Positions 8,924 through 16,607 of a DNA stretch of 49,063 nt are shown here, piece by piece. The notes below the pieces were generated by a model. That model did not search any database. It had not been told where the DNA came from and worked only from the letters and a program-made list of their open reading frames with translations. The first letter of the stretch is position 1; the number at the start of each line of letters is the position of its first letter. This DNA is from Psychrobacter sp. (GTDB lineage: Bacteria > Pseudomonadota > Gammaproteobacteria > Pseudomonadales > Moraxellaceae), in the NCBI RefSeq assembly GCF_030454045.1, contig NZ_JAKDJE010000016.1:1-49063 (forward strand). The letters run 5' to 3'. The position numbers and the translations under genes are program-made.

Positions 8924-9973
8924 ATGATGGCAGTCACAAACATGACCACACCCATTAGCCATACACCTGCTGATATGACTCAGTGGACAGGACGCGCAGA
9001 GCCATTTGAGACTGCACGCGCCCGTTATTGGTATCAGCTTGCTCAGCCTTATGAGGCTCAACATATTGGGCTAATTGGCTTTGCCTGTGATCAAGGCGTC
9101 AGACGCAATCAAGGCCGCGTGGGTGCTAGAGCTGCACCGTCATTGATTCGTCGAGCTTTTGCTACGCTGCCAGTCATCGCTGATTTGCAACAACGCTTTG
9201 ATAGTCAATTATCAACCTTATTGGGTGATGCTGGCGACATTCATTGTGATGATAATGATGGCTTTGCCGACAGTATTCTTGAGCAAGCTCAGATCAAATA
9301 TGCCGATGCAGTGAGCACTATCGTCAAGCAAGGTGGATTACCCATCGGGCTTGGCGGTGGTCATGCCATTGCTTATGGTAGCTTTTTGGGATTATGGCAG
9401 GCCTTAGAAAAGGCAAACGATACAACTATCAGCACAAACACAGCGCCTACTATCGGGATTATTAATTTCGATGCCCATCTTGATATTCGTCAGTCTGATG
9501 TAGCAACCTCTGGTACACCGTTTCGCCAGATTGCCGAGCATCTTGACGCACACGATCAGCCCTTTCATTATTGCTGTATTGGCGTCAGTCGCTTTTCTAA
9601 TACCGCCGCGCTCTTTGATCGCGCTGAGCAACTGGGTGTACAGATTATTAGTGATGAAGACTGTCATTATCAGCCTTGGGACACCATTGCCGAGCAGGTC
9701 AAAAGCTTCATAGATCAGGTTGATATTATTTATCTCACTATTGATATGGACTGTCTCCCCTCTAGTGTCGTTCCGGGTGTCAGTGCGCCTGCTGCTTTTG
9801 GTATTGAGCTTGGTTTTGTTGAGCGTATGGTCAAGCTGATTATGTCATCAAGCAAAGTAAAAATGGCAGATATTGCTGAGATCAACCCGACCTTTGATGT
9901 GGATAGTCGTAGCTGCAAAGTCGCTGCTCGATTGCTGGCAACGATTGTAGAACAGCACTTATTTGTCACTTAG
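8924..9973 (+). CDS. hutG: Formimidoylglutamase
   Basis: Arginase/ureohydrolase-family enzyme of 349 aa. It hydrolyses N-formimino-glutamate to glutamate and formamide, the last step of the four-enzyme route. The dimanganese ligand motifs are visible: GGGHAIAYGS, NFDAHLDIR and DMDCLPSSVVPG. AAGGAG at 8914-8919 precedes two adjacent ATGs at 8924 and 8927. The second has slightly better spacing, which would change the protein by one residue. No hutF-type deiminase is present, so the direct hydrolysis route is implied. Confidence 0.94.
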   Translation: MMAVTNMTTPISHTPADMTQWTGRAEPFETARARYWYQLAQPYEAQHIGLIGFACDQGVRRNQGRVGARAAPSLIRRAFATLPVIADLQQRFDSQLSTLLGDAGDIHCDDNDGFADSILEQAQIKYADAVSTIVKQGGLPIGLGGGHAIAYGSFLGLWQALEKANDTTISTNTAPTIGIINFDAHLDIRQSDVATSGTPFRQIAEHLDAHDQPFHYCCIGVSRFSNTAALFDRAEQLGVQIISDEDCHYQPWDTIAEQVKSFIDQVDIIYLTIDMDCLPSSVVPGVSAPAAFGIELGFVERMVKLIMSSSKVKMADIAEINPTFDVDSRSCKVAARLLATIVEQHLFVT

Positions 9974-10020
9974 ATCTTACAAACAAAGGCCACGGGCTTC
10001 CCAATAATTAGGAGCACATT

Positions 10021-11346
10021 ATGAATAATACTATAAACTCTACAGGGCAAATGCCTGATGAAGTAATCATGACCTCATTTGACCACCTTATTATCAATGC
10101 CAATATTGCGACGTTTTCAGCGCACTATGGTTTTAATAATAATAAGAATGAAGACGCTCGTAGTATCCCATATGGTCAGTTAGAGAACGCGGCTATCGGT
10201 ATTAAAGACGGCAAGATTGCATGGATTGGGGCACAAGAGCAAATCACGACGCATCTGCCACATTATCAAGACAATCAGGTTACAGACGCCGATGGCAAAT
10301 GGCTAACGCCTGGGCTCATCGATTGTCATACGCACATTGTCTACGGTGGCAACCGCAGCAATGAATTCGAAGCGCGGTTGCAAGGGGCCAGTTACCAAGA
10401 CATCGCAGCACAAGGCGGCGGTATTGTCGCAACCGTGAGTGCCACCCGCGCCGCCAGTATTGAGACGCTATTTACCCAAAGTGAAAAGCGCCTACTTGCG
10501 CTGATGAAAGAAGGCGTCACCAGCATCGAAATCAAATCAGGTTATGGTCTCGACTTAGACACTGAGCGCAAAATGCTTACCGTCGCGCGCCAGCTTGGCG
10601 AAAAATACGACATCCACGTCAGCACCACGTATCTTGCAGCGCACGCCTTACCGCCTGAATATAAGTCTCACTTGCAGGACCGTGCGGACGACTATATCGA
10701 GCAAGTCTGTGAGTGGCTGCCCATTCTGCATGCAGAAGGTTTGGTTGATGCGGTGGATGGTTTTTGTGAAAACATCGCGTTTAGTAGCGATCAGATTAGA
10801 CGCGTTTTTGAGGTTGCACGCTCCTTAGACCTGCCGGTCAAACTACACGCTGAGCAGTTATCTGACATCGGCGGTAGCGCCTTAGTTGCCGAATACAAAG
10901 GGTTATCTAGTGACCATTTAGAACACTTATCAGAAACTGACATAGAGAAAATGGCTGCTAGCAACACGGTTGCGGCGATATTGCCCGGAGCGTTTTATAC
11001 CTTACGTGACACCAAGCTGCCACCGATTGAGGCACTGCGCAAGCATCAAGTTCCTATGGCGATTTCAACCGATTGTAACCCTGGTACCTCACCGTTAACG
11101 TCGCTGTTGTTGGCAATGAATATGGGCTGTACGCTGTTTTACCTCACGCCTGAAGAAGTATTGGCAGGATCAACCGTTTATGCAGCCAAGGCTTTGGGTC
11201 TATCTAATAAAGGCAAAATAGAAGTGGGCTATGATGCTGATCTGGTACTGTGGGATATCGCCCGCCCTGCTGATTTGGCCTATCAGATGGGACTGAACCC
11301 TATTGCAGGCACTATGTTTCAAGGTCAATGGCATGATAAAGCTTAA
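10021..11346 (+). CDS. hutI: Imidazolonepropionase
   Basis: Third enzyme of the pathway: opens imidazolone propionate to N-formimino-glutamate. It is a metal-dependent amidohydrolase with DCHTHIVYGGNR carrying the first metal histidines, LHAEQL in the middle and STDCNPGTSP toward the C-terminus. AGGAG at 10010-10014 supports the ATG at 10021, giving 441 aa, some 30 longer than typical. The excess lies in the N-terminal leader and in an Asn-rich insertion near residues 35-50. Last gene of the hut group, followed by a strong terminator. Confidence 0.95.
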   Translation: MNNTINSTGQMPDEVIMTSFDHLIINANIATFSAHYGFNNNKNEDARSIPYGQLENAAIGIKDGKIAWIGAQEQITTHLPHYQDNQVTDADGKWLTPGLIDCHTHIVYGGNRSNEFEARLQGASYQDIAAQGGGIVATVSATRAASIETLFTQSEKRLLALMKEGVTSIEIKSGYGLDLDTERKMLTVARQLGEKYDIHVSTTYLAAHALPPEYKSHLQDRADDYIEQVCEWLPILHAEGLVDAVDGFCENIAFSSDQIRRVFEVARSLDLPVKLHAEQLSDIGGSALVAEYKGLSSDHLEHLSETDIEKMAASNTVAAILPGAFYTLRDTKLPPIEALRKHQVPMAISTDCNPGTSPLTSLLLAMNMGCTLFYLTPEEVLAGSTVYAAKALGLSNKGKIEVGYDADLVLWDIARPADLAYQMGLNPIAGTMFQGQWHDKA

Positions 11347-11373
11347 CGAATACGCCTTGATTTATCGTCACTA

Positions 11374-11408
11374 AAAAAGCCCCTATCATTGAATGATGGG
11401 GGCTTTTT
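11374..11408 (+). terminator. Rho-independent terminator of the hut genes
   Basis: AAAAAGCCCCTATCATT pairs with AATGATGGGGGCTTTTT with one G-U pair, ending in five T, about 30 bp after the hutI stop. The A-rich left arm makes it potentially bidirectional. Confidence 0.9.
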
Positions 11409-11462
11409 GGTCGTTACGTCACAAGTTTTATGAAATAACAGAAAAAATTTATCATAACCTTA

Positions 11463-11478
11463 GGGCGTGTTGAACATT
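11463..11478. repeat. IS left terminal inverted repeat
   Basis: GGGCGTGTTGAACATT, identical in inverted orientation to 12306-12321. Preceded by the TA duplication at 11461-11462. Its last base overlaps the transposase stop codon (11478-11480). Confidence 0.92.
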
Positions 11479-12230
11479 CATAATTTCAGCCAGATATAAG
11501 CACAAGCAAGAGCGACCGTATTCTCATAACTCTGCTTGAGCTTATCAAATCTGGTGGCAACTGCCCTATACTGTTTTAGCTTAGCAAAAGCATTTTCTAC
11601 TAAGTGGCGTACCTTGTACAAGTTCCAGTCCATATGGTCGTTAGAGGACTTTGTATTTCGTTTCCGAGGGATGTTATCACACGTCCCTGCTTGTTCAATA
11701 TGGGCTCGTAGCGCATCAGAATCATAGCCTTTATCGGCACATAAAACCTCTGTATCGCTCAAATCAACCTTGTCTATTAAGTCAGGAGCGACTTTAACAT
11801 CGTGGGTTGTACCATCTGACAAGATAAAAGTGAGTGGATTGCCATGAGCATCAACTGCCAAATGAATCTTGGTCGCGCGTCCTGCAATACTTTTACTAAT
11901 AGCCTGCGCATTCTCATTGCCACCACTGCTGTGCTGATGCGCTTTAATATGAGTGCCATCGATAAAGACCCATTCAAGGTCTGCGTCCTTGATCAGTAAC
12001 GTAAAAAGCGCAATCAGCTTATTACTGCGAGACCAGCGCTGGTAAGCTTTATAGATGGTATTGGGCTTGCCAAAGTACGGTGGTAAGTCACGCCAAGGGC
12101 AACCAACGCGCATCCGATACAACACACCTTCAACCGTATTTCTAAGATTTCCTTTGTCATAGATATTCAACTCTAGTAAGATAGGTCTTAGTCTTGTCCA
12201 GTGTTCATCTTTGAGCATTGTGCGAGGCAT
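11478..12230 (-). CDS. IS5-family DDE transposase
   Basis: Transposase of 250 aa in a single reading frame. An N-terminal DUF4096-type region (VLYRMRVGCPWRDLP) is followed by the DDE catalytic core: first Asp in VFIDGTHIKAH, second Asp in LCADKGYDSDALR, and the Glu in VENAFAKLKQYRAVATR. Many relatives in this group need a frameshift between two ORFs, but here the frame is continuous. It fills most of the element between the two inverted repeats. Confidence 0.95.
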   Translation of the reverse strand: MPRTMLKDEHWTRLRPILLELNIYDKGNLRNTVEGVLYRMRVGCPWRDLPPYFGKPNTIYKAYQRWSRSNKLIALFTLLIKDADLEWVFIDGTHIKAHQHSSGGNENAQAISKSIAGRATKIHLAVDAHGNPLTFILSDGTTHDVKVAPDLIDKVDLSDTEVLCADKGYDSDALRAHIEQAGTCDNIPRKRNTKSSNDHMDWNLYKVRHLVENAFAKLKQYRAVATRFDKLKQSYENTVALACAYIWLKL

Positions 12231-12305
12231 AGCGAACGATATCTTTTTTGTGTGAGAACTTAAAGATTAACCGTTCGCTATTTTTTTTGCCATCAATTTG
12301 TCGCC

Positions 12306-12321
12306 AATGTTCAACACGCCC
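12306..12321. repeat. IS right terminal inverted repeat
   Basis: AATGTTCAACACGCCC, the exact complement of the left end, followed by the TA duplication at 12322-12323. Confidence 0.92.
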
Positions 12322-12366
12322 TATTTTAAATAGGGTTTTGCTATATCAATATTTGTGGCAAGGAAT

Positions 12367-12372
12367 TATAAT
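12367..12372 (+). promoter_or_regulatory. Possible -10 box of the Roadblock operon
   Basis: A consensus TATAAT about 72 bp upstream of the Roadblock start. The hexamer 17 bp upstream (TATCAA) is a weak -35, so confidence is low. It sits only 45 bp from the IS end, so the insertion may have altered upstream regulatory DNA. Confidence 0.35.
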
Positions 12373-12444
12373 ACCTTACTTAAGACAAGGACATTTTTGA
12401 CTGGTTCATAAATAAAAATCCACCAACAGTACAGAGAAAGCGAT

Positions 12445-12807
12445 ATGCGTACAGATTCATTTCAACAGATATTGGAAGACTTAAACAGCTCATCAGCAGA
12501 TGTTGAAGCATCTGCCCTAATCTCTAACGATGGTCTGATGATTGCTTCAGCTCTACCAACCGGCGTTGATGAAGATCGCGTGGGTGCGATGTCAGCAGCA
12601 CTGCTATCATTGGGCGACCGTGCAGGCCGCGAATTGGCACGCGGTAGTATCGATCGCATCATGATTCAAGGCGAGATGGGCTACGTAATCATGACGTCAT
12701 CAGGCGATGAAGCGGTACTCACTATCATGGCAAAACCCAATGCCAAGCTTGGTTTGATATTCTTGGACATCAAGCGCGCCTCAGAAGCCCTAGCAAAACT
12801 CATTTGA
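12445..12807 (+). CDS. Roadblock/LC7 domain protein (MglB-like)
   Basis: Small soluble protein of 120 aa that is almost entirely one Roadblock/LC7 domain: FQQILEDLNSSSADVEAS, ALISNDGLMIASALP, a helix with MSAALLSLGDRAGRELA, and the strand-rich end MGYVIMTSSGDEAVLTIMA. Roadblock proteins of the MglB type form dimers and act as GTPase-activating partners of small Ras-like GTPases, or as scaffolds. No GTPase gene is visible in the window. First gene of a rightward group with PAS and PhnD-like genes, 82 bp upstream of the PAS start. Confidence 0.88.
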   Translation: MRTDSFQQILEDLNSSSADVEASALISNDGLMIASALPTGVDEDRVGAMSAALLSLGDRAGRELARGSIDRIMIQGEMGYVIMTSSGDEAVLTIMAKPNAKLGLIFLDIKRASEALAKLI

Positions 12808-12889
12808 TTGGTGGCTTTGGCTTTTTGACGAGTGCCCTATGTACTCGATTTACTCATTATAAATACAACGACCAACGAAGGAGATGACC

Positions 12890-13384
12890 ATGGGTTCTCC
12901 AATCCCTGATGCACACAAGCCTGACCTGCCTGCTGAGCAAATCACCCTGACCTATCATGATGGCACCTCTCGGACTGTCTATGATACAGGTGTAGAGCGT
13001 CCCTACCCAGATGGTAAGCTCATTGTCTCGCGTACCGATTTAGACGGCATTATCACTCACGTCAACGACGCCTTTGTCGAGATTAGTGGTTACACCAAAG
13101 ACGAGCTGCTTGGCCAGCCGCAGTCTATCCTGCGCCATCCTGATATGCCAAAAGCGGCTTATCAAGACTTGTGGGACACAGCAAAAGCTGGAAAAAAGTG
13201 GCATGGCTATGTCAAAAACCTATGTAAAGACGGCAGTCACTACTGGGTTTATGCCACTGTGGTGCCAAACGTACGCCGCGGTGAAACCGTGGGCTATACC
13301 TCAGTACGCCGCAAGCCATCACGTAGCAAAATCGAAGCCATGCAGGCGCAGTACGCTGATATGAAACAAAATGAGGAAGGCTAA
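12890..13384 (+). CDS. Stand-alone PAS domain protein, Aer-like (probable FAD sensor)
   Basis: Soluble 164-aa protein with one PAS domain at about residues 35-145. The sequence closely follows the N-terminal PAS of the aerotaxis receptor Aer: ITHVNDAFVEISGYTKDEL, LRHPDMPKAAYQDLW, GYVKNLCKDGSHYWVYA. The Asn, Arg-His-x-Asp and Lys-Asn positions linked to FAD binding in Aer are kept. There is no membrane segment, HAMP or signalling domain, so it must act through partners. Start 12890 is chosen over 12884 because AAGGAG at 12878-12883 abuts the first ATG but is six bases from the second. FAD binding is inferred. Confidence 0.88.
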   Translation: MGSPIPDAHKPDLPAEQITLTYHDGTSRTVYDTGVERPYPDGKLIVSRTDLDGIITHVNDAFVEISGYTKDELLGQPQSILRHPDMPKAAYQDLWDTAKAGKKWHGYVKNLCKDGSHYWVYATVVPNVRRGETVGYTSVRRKPSRSKIEAMQAQYADMKQNEEG

Positions 13385-13387
13385 ATC

Positions 13388-14137
13388 ATGACGACACACA
13401 ATATGTTAATCGCCCCTGATTTTTCGCCTGAGCGTTTTGCAGGTTGGCATATGTTTAACACCTTGATTCAAAAGCGTGCCAACTTAAACATGCACCTAAA
13501 TACGCCAGCCTCACATGCTGAGCAAGAGACCTTGATTGAGGCAGGTGATATTCAAATTATCTACGCCAACCCTTTTGATGCCGCTGCTCTCATCCGTGAG
13601 CAAGGCTACCGTGCGGTTGCACGTCCTATCGGCAAATCTGACGAAATGGTCATCGCCGCTGGTGCCAACAGCGACATCAATGTCTTAGAAGATATCAAAG
13701 CTGGTGCCACCATCGCGATGGCAAACAACCGAGATGTCAAGCTGATCGGTTTGCGCCTGCTTGAGGCTGTCGATATAGAAGAGTCTGATCTGAGCTGGGA
13801 TGTCACTGAGACCTATCAAGCAGCTGCGCGTAAAGTCATCAAAGGCGATGCGCAGGCAGCGTTCTTTTTGGCAGAGGTATTTCACGGTTTTTCTCGTCTG
13901 ACCAAAGATCAGCTATCGGTACTGATCGAAAGTGATTTGGCTGATATCAGTCATGTGCTTCTCATCAAAGACGACTTTCCAGATGCGCAAATTTTTATAG
14001 AATCCATTCTGGATTTGCATAGCGATGATGATGGAAAAGAAGCCTTAACTGAGCTTGGTATGCCTGAAGGGTTTGAGGCAATGAGTGAAGAGGATGCTGA
14101 ATTTATGATTGATTTGATGCAGACATTGCTGGATTGA
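13388..14137 (+). CDS. PhnD-like periplasmic-binding-fold protein without signal peptide
   Basis: A 249-aa protein of the phosphate/phosphonate-binding (PhnD-like) fold: IEAGDIQIIYANPFDAAALI near residue 50, ARPIGKSDEMVIAAG, INVLEDIKAGATIAM and a C-terminal lobe with GDAQAAFFLAEVFHG. It starts MTTHNMLIAPDF with no signal sequence or lipobox, so it should be cytoplasmic. No phn permease or ATPase is nearby. It starts 3 bp after the PAS gene stop, with AGGAAGG at 13374-13380 as its ribosome binding site inside that gene, so the two are co-translated. A ligand-sensing rather than transport role is inferred. Confidence 0.82.
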   Translation: MTTHNMLIAPDFSPERFAGWHMFNTLIQKRANLNMHLNTPASHAEQETLIEAGDIQIIYANPFDAAALIREQGYRAVARPIGKSDEMVIAAGANSDINVLEDIKAGATIAMANNRDVKLIGLRLLEAVDIEESDLSWDVTETYQAAARKVIKGDAQAAFFLAEVFHGFSRLTKDQLSVLIESDLADISHVLLIKDDFPDAQIFIESILDLHSDDDGKEALTELGMPEGFEAMSEEDAEFMIDLMQTLLD

Positions 14138-14236
14138 TGGCTCATTGACACTCATATTATCAGAGGTTGTTTTGCTGAATGAGCTCATAGCCTGAGGCGC
14201 TGGTTGTCGTCACGGCTATGACACAAGGAGACCATT

Positions 14237-14866
14237 ATGTCTGATTCAGACCTGATCAAAGAAAACGAGAAAGTGGCGCACCGAGTCTTTCGGTTTTATT
14301 CACGCAAAGTGTTTTTGGCACCCAACAACCGTCATTTTCATGAGCAGCGCATCAACGCCGCTTTATTACTTACCGAAAAAGAACCCCTACAGGGCGCGGT
14401 AGCAGATTTTTTCTATGGGTGCTGGTTTGACATTCCATACGATGTCAATAATTTGTTTACGCGTATCAAAGACCGTTTGACCCCTGAGGCCAAGCAAGGG
14501 TTTCGCGAGTGTATTGACAAAAAAAGATACATTCAGCGTAACAGTATGCTGGCCACTCGCTGGAGTGTCCTTATATCGCCTTCGCTCAATGAGCAAAAGC
14601 AACGCTTGCGTATCAGTAGTGATGACGCCAGAGAGATCGCAAGAGACATCACAAGCGAGTTGATGCAAGCACGTGCTAGCCAAGACTGGGGCACCATTGA
14701 GCAAATTGAAAATGAGTTTTTTGCCTATTGTACTGTCCGTAATGATCGTCTGGCGTTTTCCTTAGTATGGTTTAGCTTAGGCAAAAGTGATTGGCAATTT
14801 GATCAACGCTGGGATAACTGCCAACAGCATTTGGATCAGACCATCAAGCCTACCACGACATCATAA
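14237..14866 (+). CDS. Conserved-looking protein of unknown function (209 aa)
   Basis: I do not recognise this family. It is soluble, with no signal peptide or membrane segment, and looks mostly alpha-helical and charged. Aromatic-rich segments include VADFFYGCWFDIPYDV near residue 55 and LAFSLVWFSLGKSDWQFDQ near residue 175. An AAGGAG about six bases upstream supports the start. It follows the PhnD-like gene by 99 bp on the same strand, so it probably belongs to the same operon and may be a partner or output component. Confidence 0.75.
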   Translation: MSDSDLIKENEKVAHRVFRFYSRKVFLAPNNRHFHEQRINAALLLTEKEPLQGAVADFFYGCWFDIPYDVNNLFTRIKDRLTPEAKQGFRECIDKKRYIQRNSMLATRWSVLISPSLNEQKQRLRISSDDAREIARDITSELMQARASQDWGTIEQIENEFFAYCTVRNDRLAFSLVWFSLGKSDWQFDQRWDNCQQHLDQTIKPTTTS

Positions 14867-14933
14867 ACTGTCATGCGTTTATAACTTAACTTCTATCACT
14901 TTTTACCACTTTTTCATCGCTAAGGTAGCCGCT

Positions 14934-15548
14934 ATGTCTTCTTATTTGAATGCCGATAAGACCTATCTAACCTTAACGCCTGCTGGTATTTTTGAGGCGT
15001 TTTCACAGAATGAGCCGACTGATGAGCAATTGGCGCTACAAGACTTGTTGTCTTATGGACAGACACTACTCGCCGCTGATTGGTTACAGCGCTACTCTGA
15101 TACTTGGCTACAAAGCTTTATCGAGCAAGGCTGGATCGAAAAACTGTCTTTGCTATTGCCAGCGCCCAATCTACCATTGGATCAGTTTTTGCCTTACGTA
15201 GTCGCGAGCTTATCTGGCAAACGCCGTGCCGCAATTGGCTCTGATGAAGGGTTTTGTCTGGCTCGCATTGGCTACAGTCAAGAAGAAGCGGACATGCTCA
15301 GTGTTGCCGCCGCTGACTTTTCAGGGTTTATGCTGCGCCAAAAGCAGCGCGGCTGGGCAGTAGAAAGCCAAGCGATCTCGTTTTTTCAGCAAGTTGACTT
15401 GCTCATTCCTGAAACCAGCTTTGTGTTTTTATGGATTGATAGTGCAGGTTATGTGCTCATCATCGATGGCGAACCCTTAACCAACAGTCGCGCCTTTGTA
15501 GAGCTGGTCTGGGCACTTAAGACCTCTGGACTCAAATTTCTAAATTGA
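14934..15548 (+). CDS. Protein of unknown function, last gene of the Roadblock/PAS cluster (204 aa)
   Basis: I do not recognise this family. An open frame extends upstream into the previous gene, but the ATG at 14934, preceded by AAGGT, starts 67 bp after that gene's stop and is the likely start. The protein is soluble, leucine-rich and acidic. The C-terminal segment ETSFVFLWIDSAGYVLIIDG has the alternating hydrophobic strands of a small alpha/beta or sensor-like domain, so a diverged Roadblock- or PAS-like fold is possible but unproven. A hairpin follows at 15584-15614. Confidence 0.72.
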   Translation: MSSYLNADKTYLTLTPAGIFEAFSQNEPTDEQLALQDLLSYGQTLLAADWLQRYSDTWLQSFIEQGWIEKLSLLLPAPNLPLDQFLPYVVASLSGKRRAAIGSDEGFCLARIGYSQEEADMLSVAAADFSGFMLRQKQRGWAVESQAISFFQQVDLLIPETSFVFLWIDSAGYVLIIDGEPLTNSRAFVELVWALKTSGLKFLN

Positions 15549-15924
15549 TTCAGCAGCACACGCCAGCTTTAATCCTCTCTTGTATGGGCTTGTCAAAATA
15601 AACGACAAGCCTATCATGCCAGCATAAAAGCCATTCAACATCTCTCATACGCTTCTTTTACCGTCCGCTTTCACCAGCCCTTTTATCCAGCAATAACAAT
15701 ACCTTCAGAATTAACAATAACTTGTCATCATTTAGGTCATACTCTCCTCACACTTGTAAGACGCTTTTCTTGGCGCTGCCTAGTCTTTTCTAAAACAATA
15801 ACTTCTACAAACGCTCATTTTCTACTATTTCTAAGATTTAGATACCCTATTCCAACGTTCTACCTCATCGACAGTGGCAACCTTTGCCAACCTTTGCACT
15901 TTTGCTTATTTTTTAGGACAGTTT
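15549..15924. other. Intergenic region between the PAS cluster and the methyltransferase
   Basis: 376 bp with no gene seen. It contains the hairpin at 15584-15614 that may end the upstream operon. The open frame of the methyltransferase extends back to a GTG at 15874, but that start has no ribosome binding site. Confidence 0.45.
15584..15614 (+). terminator. Hairpin, possible terminator of the Roadblock/PAS cluster
   Basis: ATGGGCTTGTC and GACAAGCCTAT form an 11-bp stem with one G-U pair around a 9-base loop, 36 bp after the last gene of the cluster. There is no T-run, so intrinsic termination would be weak. Confidence 0.4.
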
Positions 15925-16602
15925 ATGACTTCGCTGACCACTGTGCGCGTGCGCTATCAAACGATTGAAATTGGCAACACCGACATTCACCTCTGCACCC
16001 TGCGTGACAATCAACAATTTAGTGACCCCGATGATGAGGCATTAAACTTGGGTATTTGCTCCGCTTCTTGGCCGATGTTTGGGGTAATCTGGCTGTCAAG
16101 CTTGGTATTAGCCAATCATATGTTGGAATATGATATTAAGGACAAACGGATATTGGAGGTGGGCTGCGGCATGGCGCTATCGAGTCTGTTGCTCAATCAT
16201 AGACAAGCAGACATTACAGCGACGGATTATCATCCGACCGTTGAGTATTTCCTTGATAGAAATACCACGCTAAATAATAACAAAGAGATTAATTTTGAGC
16301 GTTTGGATTGGGCAGAGAACAATAGCCACCTTGGTAAATTTGATATTATTATCGGTAGCGACCTGCTCTACGAAGACCAACATATTGGAATATTGGCCGA
16401 GTTTATCGAACGTCATGCGCTGCCAACTTGTGAGGTCATCGTCGTTGACCCTGGACGCGGGCGTAAAAACAAGCTAACCAATAAGATGATTGAGTTTGGC
16501 TTTAGCAGTCAGCACGTCAAACCTGAAAACACCGCTTATCTAGCGTTACCTTTTAAAGGGCATATTTTGACGTTTTCAAGATCGGCCGTATCTGATCAAT
16601 AA
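15925..16602 (+). CDS. Class I SAM-dependent methyltransferase
   Basis: Soluble methyltransferase of 225 aa from the chosen start. The SAM-binding motif I is LEVGCGMALSSLLL, followed by ITATDYHP (acidic residue after strand 2) and FDIIIGSDLLYEDQH (motif around strand 4), then IVVDPGRGRKNK. The pattern resembles the methyltransferase-16/FAM86-like group that modifies protein lysines, but the substrate is unknown. ATG 15925 is preceded by AGGA at 15915-15918. The frame is open further upstream to a GTG with no such signal. It converges on the GNAT gene, with only 5 bp between stops. Confidence 0.82.
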   Translation: MTSLTTVRVRYQTIEIGNTDIHLCTLRDNQQFSDPDDEALNLGICSASWPMFGVIWLSSLVLANHMLEYDIKDKRILEVGCGMALSSLLLNHRQADITATDYHPTVEYFLDRNTTLNNNKEINFERLDWAENNSHLGKFDIIIGSDLLYEDQHIGILAEFIERHALPTCEVIVVDPGRGRKNKLTNKMIEFGFSSQHVKPENTAYLALPFKGHILTFSRSAVSDQ

Positions 16603-16607
16603 AGCCA

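Larger units (their letters stand above)
11463..12321 (-). mobile_element. IS5-family insertion sequence (IS427-like group), intact
   Basis: An 859-bp element bounded by perfect 16-bp inverted repeats (GGGCGTGTTGAACATT at 11463-11478 and its complement at 12306-12321) and flanked on both sides by TA, the target duplication typical of the IS427 group. It encodes one uninterrupted DDE transposase on the minus strand. It lies between the hut terminator and the Roadblock gene and disrupts no recognisable gene. The perfect ends and open frame suggest recent, possibly still active, insertion. Confidence 0.93.

Noticed and set aside
12322..12338. Hairpin CCC...GGG at the right IS junction considered as a native terminator
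   Set aside because: Its CCC comes from the IS end, so the present palindrome is partly a product of the insertion.
14787..14933. Extension of the 204-aa gene back into the preceding gene
   Set aside because: It overlaps the 209-aa gene by 80 bp, and ATG 14934 has a ribosome binding site.
15874..15924. N-terminal extension of the methyltransferase from a GTG at 15874
   Set aside because: No ribosome binding site, while ATG 15925 has AGGA at proper spacing and gives a normal N-terminus.
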